This document shows positions 42,450 to 49,492 of a stretch of 64,000 nt of DNA, piece by piece. Positions within the stretch are counted from its first letter, which is position 1. Each line of letters begins with the position of its first letter. The notes under the pieces were generated by a model, which saw nothing but the letters and a program-made list of their open reading frames with translations, had not been told where the DNA came from and did not search any database. The translations under genes and the position numbers were made by a program. This DNA comes from Oryzobacter faecalis (GTDB lineage: Bacteria > Actinomycetota > Actinomycetes > Actinomycetales > Dermatophilaceae). The DNA lies in contig NZ_JBKOFW010000001.1 of NCBI RefSeq assembly GCF_046764005.1, positions 1-64,000 on the forward strand, read 5' to 3'.

Positions 42450-42635
42450 TCGTCATTTCCCGGCACGACCACCCAGACCACCCGGACACCCGGACCAACG
42501 CGAGGACACCACATGACCACCACCGCGGTGCGGACCCACCAGGGCCGCCCTCCGAGTACCCCGCACCCCACCCGGTGCGTGACCGACCAGTCCGAGCGCC
42601 CCACCGGGCGCGCCGAGCAAGGAGGTGAGACACCG

Positions 42636-42923
42636 ATGCAGCTGACCGACCTCCTCGACCTGCACGAGGCGTCCGCGACGACCGGCGACGGGATTCCCTG
42701 CCGCGAGAACGACGCCGAGATGTGGTTCGCCGACACCCCCGAGGGCGTCGAGTTCGCCAAGTCGCTCTGCGGCACCTGCCCGGCCCGCCTCGAGTGCCTC
42801 ACCGGGGCCCTCCACCGGCACGAGCCGTGGGGCGTCTGGGGTGGCGAGCTCTTCGTCCAGGGAGTCGTCGTCCCCCGCAAGCGCCCCCGTGGCCGCCCCC
42901 GGAAGTCCGAGGTCGCCGCGTGA
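42636..42923 (+). CDS. whiB7: WhiB7, iron-sulfur transcriptional regulator
   Basis: 95 residues from ATG 42636, behind AAGGAGGTGAG, the best ribosome site in the window; this fixes the start against ATG 42513. The four cluster cysteines are C22, C45, C48 and C54 (C-x22-C-x2-C-x5-C). GVWGGE (66-71) is the WhiB turn, and RGRPRK (85-90) is the AT-hook that distinguishes WhiB7 from other WhiB proteins. It binds SigA and activates intrinsic antibiotic-resistance genes after ribosome stress. Position beside uvrD2 equals Rv3197A. Confidence 0.95.
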   Translation: MQLTDLLDLHEASATTGDGIPCRENDAEMWFADTPEGVEFAKSLCGTCPARLECLTGALHRHEPWGVWGGELFVQGVVVPRKRPRGRPRKSEVAA

Positions 42924-42982
42924 CGCGCCACCCGCACCGCCTGCCCCACCCGAACGTGACACAGCACCGCAAGGAGAACGAG

Positions 42983-43114
42983 ATGTACACGAGACGCATG
43001 CAGCGCCTCCGTCGCACCGCGCAGGAGCGCCGCGTCCACGAGACGCTGCGCCGGGCGCAGGCCGCGGCCGAGCGCGAGCAGATGCGGGCCGTCGTCCACA
43101 GCATCGTGCGATGA
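42983..43114 (+). CDS. Small basic protein downstream of whiB7
   Basis: 43 residues from ATG 42983, with AAGGAG 6 nt upstream. Sequence MYTRRMQRLRRTAQERRVHE, then a charged helix with many Ala, Arg and Glu. It is predicted to be one long basic amphipathic helix, suited to contact RNA or the ribosome; this is inference. The 59-nt gap after whiB7 has no terminator, so both are likely on one transcript. No known family. Confidence 0.55.
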   Translation: MYTRRMQRLRRTAQERRVHETLRRAQAAAEREQMRAVVHSIVR

Positions 43115-43266
43115 CCCCCGCGACCGGGACGAGCGCCGCCCCCGACACCGCGTCGGGGGCGGTGCCCTTCCACCACCTCCTCGACGAGGCCGCGCTGCGC
43201 GGCAGCGACTTCTGGCGCGCGGTCGGGGCGACGGTGCTGGCTACCCTGAGGCCATGGTCTCGCTGA
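43111..43266 (+). CDS. Possible small protein, overlapping both neighbours
   Basis: 51 codons from ATG 43111, which overlaps the stop of the 43-residue gene (ATGA), to a stop inside the glycosylase gene. Nearly every third codon position is G or C, as in real genes here, and AVPFHHLLDEAALRGSDFWRA looks protein-like. It has no ribosome site of its own and depends on coupling. Against it, the DNA also holds a hairpin at 43136-43162 and the -10 box of the next gene. Confidence 0.35.
   Translation: MTPATGTSAAPDTASGAVPFHHLLDEAALRGSDFWRAVGATVLATLRPWSR
43136..43162 (+). terminator. Hairpin after the whiB7 operon
   Basis: CCGCCCCCGAC (43136-43146) pairs perfectly with GTCGGGGGCGG (43152-43162), loop ACCGC. 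It lies 22 nt after the 43-residue gene. If the 51-codon ORF is real, the hairpin is inside its coding part. Confidence 0.55.
43242..43247 (+). promoter_or_regulatory. -10 box (TACCCT) for HhH-GPD glycosylase, leaderless
   Basis: TACCCT ends 6 nt before ATG 43254. The hexamer equals that proposed for whiB7 at 42077. Confidence 0.5.
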
Positions 43267-43826
43267 CGATCGCCCAGGACCCCGCCGCCGACCGCGTCCT
43301 GTCCGAGGACCCGTTCGCCCTCCTCGTGGGGATGCTCCTCGACCAGCAGTTCCCGATGGAGCGGGCGTTCGCCGGACCGGCCAAGATCCTCGAGCGGTTC
43401 GGCACGCTCGACCCCGCGGCGGTCGCCGCCGCCGACCCCGAGGCGTTCGCCGACCTGTGCGCCACCCCGCCCGCCGTGCACCGGTACGGCCGCTCGATGG
43501 CGGCGCGCATCCAGGCGCTCGCCGTCGTGGTCCGCGACGAGTACGCCGGCGACGCCGGCGGGCTCTGGCGCGACGCGGCCACCGGCGCCGAGCTGTTCGG
43601 CCGGGTCAGGCGCCTCCCCGGCTTCGGGGAGCAGAAGGCCAAGATCTTCGTCGCCCTCCTCGGCAAGCAGCTCGGCGTGCGACCGCCGGGCTGGGAGCAG
43701 GCGTGCGGCGCCTACGCCGAGGACGGCGCGTTCCGCTCGGTCGCCGACGTCGTCGACGCCGAGTCGCTGCAGAAGGTCCGCGACTTCAAGAAGGCGGCCA
43801 AGGCGGCCGCGAAGGCGAACGGCTGA
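43254..43826 (+). CDS. HhH-GPD base-excision DNA repair protein
   Basis: 190 residues. A DNA-glycosylase-type helix-hairpin-helix is clear as VRRLPGFGEQKAKIFVALLGKQLG (about 120-143). The N-terminal part DPFALLVGMLLDQQFPMERAFAGP is the usual helical start of this family. No Fe-S cysteine loop is present, so it differs from EndoIII; the catalytic Asp of the GPD motif is not obvious. The family is short and conserved in actinobacteria; substrate unknown. A Lys-rich tail (KKAAKAAAKANG) may bind DNA. Confidence 0.85.
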   Translation: MVSLTIAQDPAADRVLSEDPFALLVGMLLDQQFPMERAFAGPAKILERFGTLDPAAVAAADPEAFADLCATPPAVHRYGRSMAARIQALAVVVRDEYAGDAGGLWRDAATGAELFGRVRRLPGFGEQKAKIFVALLGKQLGVRPPGWEQACGAYAEDGAFRSVADVVDAESLQKVRDFKKAAKAAAKANG

Positions 43827-43831
43827 CACCC

Positions 43832-44029
43832 GTGGCCGGCCGGGCCGACGACGAGCACATCGTCTGCGCCACCTGCGGGACGACCCCGGTGGACGACGAG
43901 GCCCGCGCCCTCGCCCGCAGCACGTGGGCCCGCGGCACCGAGCACCGCCGGAGGGTCTGGACCTGCCCGCACTGCAGCCGCGAGCACCTGCGCAGCATCG
44001 AGGGCAAGCTCGACTCGAGCTGGTGGTGA
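43832..44029 (+). CDS. Small zinc-ribbon protein
   Basis: 65 residues from GTG 43832, 5 nt after the glycosylase stop, so probably co-transcribed. Two CxxC pairs, IVCATCGTT (residues 12 and 15) and WTCPHCSRE, form a zinc ribbon; the tail is HLRSIEGKLDSSWW. No family name known. GTG lies too close to the upstream stop for a separate promoter. May bind nucleic acid. Confidence 0.6.
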   Translation: MAGRADDEHIVCATCGTTPVDDEARALARSTWARGTEHRRRVWTCPHCSREHLRSIEGKLDSSWW

Positions 44030-44030
44030 C

Positions 44031-45368
44031 TCAGCCCGGGGCGGCGGGCAGCCGGTCCTCGTCGACACCGGGCAGGTAGGCGCAGATCATCTCGCGCAGC
44101 GGCACGGTGCCGCCCACCTGGCTGAGCACCCCGATGCCCCCGAGCCACACGCGGTGGATCAGCAGGTACTCCGGCGGCAGGTTGAGCTTGAGCCCCACGA
44201 GGAACTGCGGCTTGCGGGGGTCCTGGACCGTCGCCGCCGCGCCGCGCAGCCACTCGCGGGAGAAGGTGAACTCCTCGTGGAGGATCGGTTCGACGAGCGG
44301 CCCGAGGTACTCCAGCAGCGCATCGGGGTCGATGTCGACGCCCGGCCGGATGAAGCCCTCCCCGCGCAGCCCGGCCTCCAGCGCCTCGGCCTCGCCGGCC
44401 AGTCCGTCGGTGAGCAGCCGGCCGATGGCGTGGGGCAGCCCGTCGGGGAGGCGGTTGACCGCCCCGAAGTCGAGGACGCCGAGGCGCCCGTCGGCCGTGA
44501 CCCGGAAGTTGCCGGGGTGCGGGTCGGCGTGGAGCATCCGCGCCACGTTGGGCGCCCTCAGGAGGAACTCGAGGTAGAGGGTGGCGGCCTCGTCGCGCTG
44601 CTCCTGCGTGCCCTCGCGGATGATGGCGGACAGGGGCGTGCCGTCGACCCACTCGGTGACGATGACGTGGCTGCTCTCGACGAGGACGTCCGGCACGAGG
44701 ACGTCGTCGTCGTCGCGGAAGGCGGCGGCGAAGTGCCGCTGGCTGCGCGCCTCGAGGTGGTAGTCGAGCTCCTCGCTCATCCGCGCCTTCAGCTCGTCCA
44801 TGATCGGCTTGACGTCGATGCCCGGGACCCATGACCCGGCGACCCGCGCCACCCGAGAGAGCTGGTTGAGGTCGGACAGCAGCGCCTCGGCGGCCCCCGG
44901 GTACTGGATCTTCACCGCGACCTCGCGCCCGTCGCGCCAGATGCCGCGGTGCACCTGCCCGATGGAGGCCGACGCGGCGGGGGTGTCGTCGAACTCGACG
45001 AGCTTGGTGCTCGCCCAGCGCGGGCCGAGCTCGCGGGCGAGGATCTCGTGGACCCGGTCGGCGCCCATCGGCGGGCCGGCCTCCTGCAGCTTGGTGAGCG
45101 TGGCGCGGTAGGGACCGGCCAGCTCCTCGGGCATCGCGGCCTCCATGACCGACAGCGCCTGCCCGAACTTCATCGCCCCGCCCTTGAGCGTGCCGAGGAC
45201 CGCGAAGAGCTGCTCGGCCGTGCGCGCCTGGAGCTCGGCCGCCACGGCCTCGGCCGGCCGGCCCCCGACCCGCTTGCCGACGCCCAGCGCGACCCGGCCG
45301 GCGTACCCCACGGGCAGGCCGGCCAGCTTCGCCGCACGGGCGATCGAGCCCTTGGGGATGTCGGTCAC
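44031..45368 (-). CDS. ABC1/AarF-UbiB family atypical kinase
   Basis: 445 residues from GTG 45368. The family marks are KFGQALSVMEAAMPEELAGP (KxGQ motif), ASASIGQVHRGIWRDGREVAVKIQYPG (Ala-rich loop and catalytic Lys), EELDYHLEARSQRHFAAAF, MLHADPHPGNFRV and LGVLDFGAVNRLP. UbiB relatives act in quinone-related lipid metabolism; the mycobacterial equivalent Rv3197 next to whiB7 has been linked to macrolide tolerance. It overlaps the upstream cyclodehydratase-like gene by 4 nt (GTGA), so both are one operon. Confidence 0.9.
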   Translation of the reverse strand: MTDIPKGSIARAAKLAGLPVGYAGRVALGVGKRVGGRPAEAVAAELQARTAEQLFAVLGTLKGGAMKFGQALSVMEAAMPEELAGPYRATLTKLQEAGPPMGADRVHEILARELGPRWASTKLVEFDDTPAASASIGQVHRGIWRDGREVAVKIQYPGAAEALLSDLNQLSRVARVAGSWVPGIDVKPIMDELKARMSEELDYHLEARSQRHFAAAFRDDDDVLVPDVLVESSHVIVTEWVDGTPLSAIIREGTQEQRDEAATLYLEFLLRAPNVARMLHADPHPGNFRVTADGRLGVLDFGAVNRLPDGLPHAIGRLLTDGLAGEAEALEAGLRGEGFIRPGVDIDPDALLEYLGPLVEPILHEEFTFSREWLRGAAATVQDPRKPQFLVGLKLNLPPEYLLIHRVWLGGIGVLSQVGGTVPLREMICAYLPGVDEDRLPAAPG

Positions 45369-45907
45369 CCGGCCATTCTCACCCCCACGCACCGACAACC
45401 GGGTCGAGGGCCCCACACCCGGTGCGTGACGCGCACGCTGTCGAGGGCCACCTCGGTGGAGATGCCGCCGAGCGAGGCGTCGCCGCGGAGCACGCCCAGG
45501 ACCGTGACGGCGACGACGGCCGCGGTGAGGAGGAGGGGTCCGGCGGGCACCTCCTCCTCGCCGGCGACCCACGACCCCGACCACGCGGTGGACGCGCAGC
45601 GCAGGCACGGGGTGCGGCCGGGGAGGACGAGCGGGCCGACCACCAGCCCGCCGGCACCGAGGACGACCGGGAGGTGCGGGACGCGCCGCACCTGCCACGG
45701 CGCCGCGGCCCACACCGGCGCGCGGCCCTGGGTGACGAGGACGACGACGTCCGGGGACCCCCGCGCCGCGAGGAGCAGCTCGGCGCCGTCGGCCGCCTGT
45801 GGGCCCCCACCGACTTCGACGCCGCACCGCCGCAGCTGGGCGGTCACCTCGTCGGCGACCGGACCCCACCCGTCGACGACGACGGCGGCCCCGCCAGGCT
45901 CGTGCAT
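45365..45907 (-). CDS. Cyclodehydratase-like (TOMM leader-binding) protein, short
   Basis: 180 residues from ATG 45907. VVLGAGGLVVGPLVLPGRTPCLRC is close to the GPLV-x-PG-x-TPCL-x-C signature of E1-like proteins that bind precursor peptides in azole/azoline synthesis. Zinc could be held by C101, C104, C171 and C173 (CLRC and PGCRC). No YcaO gene or precursor peptide is near. The equivalent locus in M. tuberculosis is Rv3196, which from memory is longer, so this copy may lack an N-terminal part. Coupled to the ABC1 kinase gene. Function unknown. Confidence 0.65.
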   Translation of the reverse strand: MHEPGGAAVVVDGWGPVADEVTAQLRRCGVEVGGGPQAADGAELLLAARGSPDVVVLVTQGRAPVWAAAPWQVRRVPHLPVVLGAGGLVVGPLVLPGRTPCLRCASTAWSGSWVAGEEEVPAGPLLLTAAVVAVTVLGVLRGDASLGGISTEVALDSVRVTHRVWGPRPGCRCVGVRMAG

Positions 45908-46009
45908 CCGTCCCCCTCGTCCTACGCCGACGCCGCCATCCTGCCGTCGCCGCCCCGGGCGCGTCGGCGGTCGTCCACAGGCGACCCGGCCTCCCGGCCC
46001 GGACGCGGC

Positions 46010-46043
46010 GCGGCCCCCGGTCCGCGAGGGGACCGGGGGCCGC
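46010..46043 (-). terminator. Terminator hairpin after the DUF5679 gene
   Basis: GCGGCCCCCGGTCC (46010-46023) pairs perfectly with GGACCGGGGGCCGC (46030-46043), loop of 6. It is close in sequence to the terminator at 27899-27936. Confidence 0.75.
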
Positions 46044-46058
46044 GGGGGACCGTCGGGG

Positions 46059-46220
46059 TCAGGCCTTGCCGAGGATCCGGTTGAGGTTCGTGCCGCACAC
46101 GGGGCACTGGCCCTTGGCCATCCGTCGCCCATTCTCGGAGACGACGACCTTCCCCTCGGCCTCGCGCTTCTCCTTGCACTTCACGCAGTAGAACTCGCCC
46201 TTGTAGGTCTCGTCAGCCAT
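46059..46220 (-). CDS. DUF5679 small zinc protein
   Basis: 53 residues from ATG 46220, with AAGGAGAG about 6 nt upstream. Two zinc knuckles are visible, FYCVKCKEKRE and QCPVCGTNLNRIL. This small domain is widespread in actinobacteria with unknown role; the fold suggests RNA or protein contact. Monocistronic, with a strong terminator. Confidence 0.85.
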   Translation of the reverse strand: MADETYKGEFYCVKCKEKREAEGKVVVSENGRRMAKGQCPVCGTNLNRILGKA

Positions 46221-46414
46221 GGACGCTCTCCTTGTCGTCGACGACGGCCCCGGGCCGCGTCGATGCGGGGTCATGTGCCGCGGTCGCGGCCTGGACGTCT
46301 CCCACCGTACCGACGGGTGGAGCGCCCGACCTCGTGACGCGCCCGCGCCACGCCGCCACCTCCGCCCCCGGCGTCACATCGACCACATCCGTCCCACCAG
46401 CGACGCGACGCCCC

Positions 46415-46420
46415 TAGGCT
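46415..46420 (+). promoter_or_regulatory. -10 box (TAGGCT) for YgjP-like metallopeptidase, leaderless
   Basis: TAGGCT ends 6 nt before GTG 46427, with no ribosome site. Confidence 0.5.
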
Positions 46421-46426
46421 CGTGCC

Positions 46427-47029
46427 GTGACCAGCGAGGACGTCGAGGTCCGACGAAGCCGGCGACGGCGCCGGACCGTGAGCGCGTACCGCGACGGCGA
46501 CCGCACCGTCGTGCTCATCCCGGCGTCGTTCTCGCGCGCGGAGGAGGAGCGCTGGGTGGCGCGGATGCTCGCCCGGCTCAGCGCGGGTGAGCGGCGGCGG
46601 CGCCCGACCGATGCCGCCCTGCTCGCGCGCGCCCAGAGCGTCTCGCGCCGCTACCTCGGGGGCCACGCGCAGCCGACGAGCGTGCGCTGGGTCTCGACGA
46701 TGGGTCGGCGCTGGGCCTCGTGCACCCCGTCCGAGGGCACGATCCGGGTCAGCGACCGGCTGCGCGACGTGCCGGACCACGTCCTCGACTACGTCCTGCT
46801 CCACGAGCTCGGGCACCTGCTCGTCCACGGGCACGGCCCGGCGTTCTGGCGCCTCCTCGCGTCGTACCCGAAGCTCGAGCGGGCACGCGGCTTCCTCGAC
46901 GGCCTCGCCCACGCCGAGGGGCTGCCCCCCGGAGAAGACGCCCTCGAGGACGACGAGGCGGGGGAGGCCGGCGAGGTCGGCCGGGTCGAGGACGTGCGCT
47001 CAGAGGCCGAGGGCGGCCCGCGCGGCTGA
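46427..47029 (+). CDS. YgjP/SprT-like (M48-type) metallopeptidase
   Basis: 200 residues from GTG 46427. The zinc site is VLLHELGHLLVHGHGPAFWRLL: HExxH with a third His in HGHG, as in the YgjP/DUF45 family. SVRWVSTMGRRWASCTPSEGTIRVS is the typical substrate strand. An Arg-rich N terminus (RRSRRRRR) and an acidic tail flank the domain. Relatives are often genomically linked to DNA or restriction genes; function not established. The last 30 nt overlap the convergent NUDIX gene. Confidence 0.85.
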   Translation: MTSEDVEVRRSRRRRRTVSAYRDGDRTVVLIPASFSRAEEERWVARMLARLSAGERRRRPTDAALLARAQSVSRRYLGGHAQPTSVRWVSTMGRRWASCTPSEGTIRVSDRLRDVPDHVLDYVLLHELGHLLVHGHGPAFWRLLASYPKLERARGFLDGLAHAEGLPPGEDALEDDEAGEAGEVGRVEDVRSEAEGGPRG

Positions 47030-47569
47030 CACGAGCGGCGCGAGCTCGGCGGCGGTCCCGCCGGGCAGCGACCCGACGGGCCACCACCGCACGTCGTGCG
47101 ACTCCTCGCTCACGACCGCCGCAGACCCCTCCGGCGCCACGGCGGCGTAGCGGACGTCGAGGTGCTCGTGGCAGCGCCCGAAGGAGCCGACGAGGACGTG
47201 CCGGTCGAGCTGCACGGGGTCCGCGAGGGGCTCGAGGCCGGGGATGCCCGACTCCTCGCGCGCCTCGCGCCGCGCCGCCGCCCACAGGGAGGCGTCGTCC
47301 TCCTCGAGGTGCCCGCCGAACTGGAACCAGGCGTCTGCCCTGCGGTGGTGGGTGAGGAGGACGCGCTCGCCGCGCCCGTCGAGGACGACGCAGGAGGCCG
47401 TGAGGTGGGCCGGCGGCCCGGCCTTGGCCACGCCCTCCGGGTGCTCGGCGAGGTGACGGAGGTAGTCGCGGCGCAGGCGGTCCTGGCCGGGGTCCGGCGC
47501 GGACCAGCCGGTGAGGACGTGGACGGCGTCGGCGTGGAGGTGGGCGAAGGCGGCGGCCACCGCCGTCAC
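47000..47569 (-). CDS. NUDIX hydrolase
   Basis: 189 residues from GTG 47569, overlapping the DUF2342 gene stop by 4 nt. The Nudix box is GGHLEEDDASLWAAARREAREESGI, with the REAREE core complete. HLTASCVVLDGRGERVLLTHHRRADAWFQ is the preceding strand. It hydrolyses a nucleoside diphosphate-linked substrate, not specified. Transcribed with the DUF2342 protein. Confidence 0.87.
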   Translation of the reverse strand: MTAVAAAFAHLHADAVHVLTGWSAPDPGQDRLRRDYLRHLAEHPEGVAKAGPPAHLTASCVVLDGRGERVLLTHHRRADAWFQFGGHLEEDDASLWAAARREAREESGIPGLEPLADPVQLDRHVLVGSFGRCHEHLDVRYAAVAPEGSAAVVSEESHDVRWWPVGSLPGGTAAELAPLVSAARAALGL

Positions 47570-48969
47570 GCGGGGTCCTCGCCGCGCAGCAGGCGGTCCA
47601 GCTCGACGTCCATGGCGTCGCCCTCCGGCGCGACCGCCCGCTCGACGAACCCGAGCGGGTCGTCGAGGTCGGCCGTCGAGGGCGAGAGGTCGGGGTGGCG
47701 CCAGGCACCGTCGCGCAGGGCGCTGCCCCCGCGGTCCTCGAGGGCGCGGAAGAGGTTGGCCGCATCGCGCAGGCGCCGGGGGCGCAGCTCGAGCCCGACG
47801 AGGGCACCGAACGCCTTCTCGGCCGGCCCACCGGTGGCGCGGCGGCGCCGCACGGCCTCGCCGAGCGCCGAGGCCTGCGGGAGGTGGTCGCCCGTGGCGG
47901 CCTCGGTGACGACGTCGACCCAGCCCTCGACGAGCGCGAGAAGGGTCTCGAGGCGGGCGAGCGCGGCCTGCTGCGCGGGCGAGTGCCGCGGCGCGAACAT
48001 CCGCCCCTGGAGGGCCTGCTGCACCGCCTCGGGGTCGGAGGGGTCGATCGAGCGGACCGCCTCGTCGATGGCGTCGGTGTCGATGCTGATGTCGGCGGCG
48101 TAGTCGCGGACGGCCGCGAGGAGGGCCGGGGCGAGCCACGGCACGGCACCGAAGAGGCGGACCCTCGCGACCTCTCGCACGGCGAGGTAGAGGCGGGCCT
48201 GTGGCTCGTCGACCTCCAGGCCCTCGGCGAAGGCACGCAGGGACTGCGGCATGAGGACGACGTCGGGCGCGGGGACGAGTGGCAGCGACACCTCGCAGCC
48301 CGTGAGCACCTCGCCCGCGAGGGTCCCCGACCCCTGGCCGAGCTGCATCGAGAACATCGAGCCGTGCATCCGGCGCAGCATCGGCCCGGCCTGGTCGAGC
48401 ATCCCCGCCATTCCCGCTGGCAGGCCCGCGGCCGCCGCCTCGGACTCCCCGAGCCCGCCCAGCTGCTCCAGCTGGGTCTCCAGGGCCGTGCCGACCGCGT
48501 CGGTGACACCGGCGGCGACCGGCTCGACGAGCCCGGTCCACACCGGCATCGTCGCCTCGACCCACTCGGCCCGGCTCCACGCCGTGCCGCGCAGGCCCGC
48601 GGTGCTGACGTCGGTCACGGCGTCGAGCCACATGCCGGCGACCTGGACGGCCTCGGCCGCCGCTCGGCGGTCGGCGTCGGAGGCGAGGGCGTCGCCCTCG
48701 GCCGCGACCGTCCTGCGGGCGGTGTCGGTGGCGAGGGTCGTGTTGACCGGACCGTCGCCCTCGGGCGCGGCGAACATCGCCTGGACCTGCTGCATCACCA
48801 TCGCGAGCATCTGCGGGTCGACCTTGTCCAGCCCCAGCCCCTGCATCATCGAGGCCACCTGGGGGTCGACCGGGCCACCTCCGGTGAGGCCGCGCAGCAG
48901 CTGCTCGATCTCGGGGGGCAGGCCCTGCCCGTCGTCGTCTCGGGGGGTGGTCGGTCCGGGGTCGTTCAC
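47566..48969 (-). CDS. Zinc-metalloprotease-like DUF2342 protein with degenerate active site
   Basis: 467 residues from GTG 48969. Long helical protein with Gln/Met-rich N-terminal part (MMQGLGLDKVDPQMLAMVMQQ) and the family segments PDVVLMPQSLRAFAEGLEVDE and YLAVREVARVRLFGAVPWL. In most relatives the last reads REAAHxRLF, holding the zinc-binding HE-x-x-H-like site; here His is replaced (R-E-V-A-R-V-R-L-F), so metal binding is doubtful. It is the equivalent of Rv3195. It is divergent from moaE by 97 nt. Confidence 0.75.
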   Translation of the reverse strand: MNDPGPTTPRDDDGQGLPPEIEQLLRGLTGGGPVDPQVASMMQGLGLDKVDPQMLAMVMQQVQAMFAAPEGDGPVNTTLATDTARRTVAAEGDALASDADRRAAAEAVQVAGMWLDAVTDVSTAGLRGTAWSRAEWVEATMPVWTGLVEPVAAGVTDAVGTALETQLEQLGGLGESEAAAAGLPAGMAGMLDQAGPMLRRMHGSMFSMQLGQGSGTLAGEVLTGCEVSLPLVPAPDVVLMPQSLRAFAEGLEVDEPQARLYLAVREVARVRLFGAVPWLAPALLAAVRDYAADISIDTDAIDEAVRSIDPSDPEAVQQALQGRMFAPRHSPAQQAALARLETLLALVEGWVDVVTEAATGDHLPQASALGEAVRRRRATGGPAEKAFGALVGLELRPRRLRDAANLFRALEDRGGSALRDGAWRHPDLSPSTADLDDPLGFVERAVAPEGDAMDVELDRLLRGEDPA

Positions 48970-49066
48970 TCCGGGGCTCCTCGGCGGGGGTGAGAGGATG
49001 TCGTCTCGTCCAACCCAACCACGACGGCGCCGGAATGGTTCCGCCGCCGCCTGCCCGAGGAGCTCC

Positions 49067-49492
49067 ATGCACGACCCGGTCGTGCTCGTCGACCTGCGCG
49101 ACGAGCCGCTCTCCGTCGACGAGGTGCTCGACGCCGTCCGCCACCCCGCGTGCGGTGGTGTCGCGCTGTTCGTCGGGGTCGTCCGCGACCACGACCACGG
49201 TGCCGTCGTCAGCGCCCTCGACTACGAGGCCCACCCGAGCGCGGTCGAGACGATGCGGGCGGTCTGTGCCGAGGTCGCCGCGGGCTCGGAGGCCGTCCGG
49301 GTCGCCGCCGTGCACCGCACGGGGGCCCTGGGCGTCGGGGACCTCGCGGTCGTCGTCGCGGCCGCCGCCCCGCACCGGGGCCAGGCGTTCGACGCGTGCC
49401 GCGCCCTCATCGACACCCTCAAGAGCCGCACCCCGATCTGGAAGCACCAGCGCCTCGGCGACGGCTCGACCGAGTGGGTGGGGCTGCCGTGA
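49067..49492 (+). CDS. moaE: Molybdopterin synthase catalytic subunit MoaE
   Basis: 141 residues from ATG 49067 with GAGGAG 5 nt upstream. Family marks: GGVALFVGVVRDHDHG, LDYEAHPSAVETM, AAVHRTGALGVGD, AAPHRGQAFDACR, and KSRTPIWKHQ, which contains the two catalytic lysines. It adds dithiolene sulfur to precursor Z with MoaD, whose own sulfur donor would be MoeZ at 29454. No other moa gene is in the window. It overlaps the next gene by 4 nt. Confidence 0.93.
   Translation: MHDPVVLVDLRDEPLSVDEVLDAVRHPACGGVALFVGVVRDHDHGAVVSALDYEAHPSAVETMRAVCAEVAAGSEAVRVAAVHRTGALGVGDLAVVVAAAAPHRGQAFDACRALIDTLKSRTPIWKHQRLGDGSTEWVGLP

Larger units (their letters stand above)
42083..42635 (+). promoter_or_regulatory. 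Long whiB7 5' leader with attenuator
   Basis: About 550 nt separate the promoter from the whiB7 start. The leader holds an upstream ORF (42182-42394), an early hairpin whose first arm lies inside that ORF, and a terminator (42416-42449) that shares bases with the early hairpin. The last 180 nt, up to the whiB7 ribosome site, show no further obvious element, though an in-frame ATG exists at 42513. Confidence 0.7.

Noticed and set aside
42513..42635. Longer WhiB7 from ATG 42513
   Set aside because: It is in frame, but the extra 41 residues are Thr/Pro/Arg-rich and not WhiB-like, and the excellent ribosome site lies just before ATG 42636.
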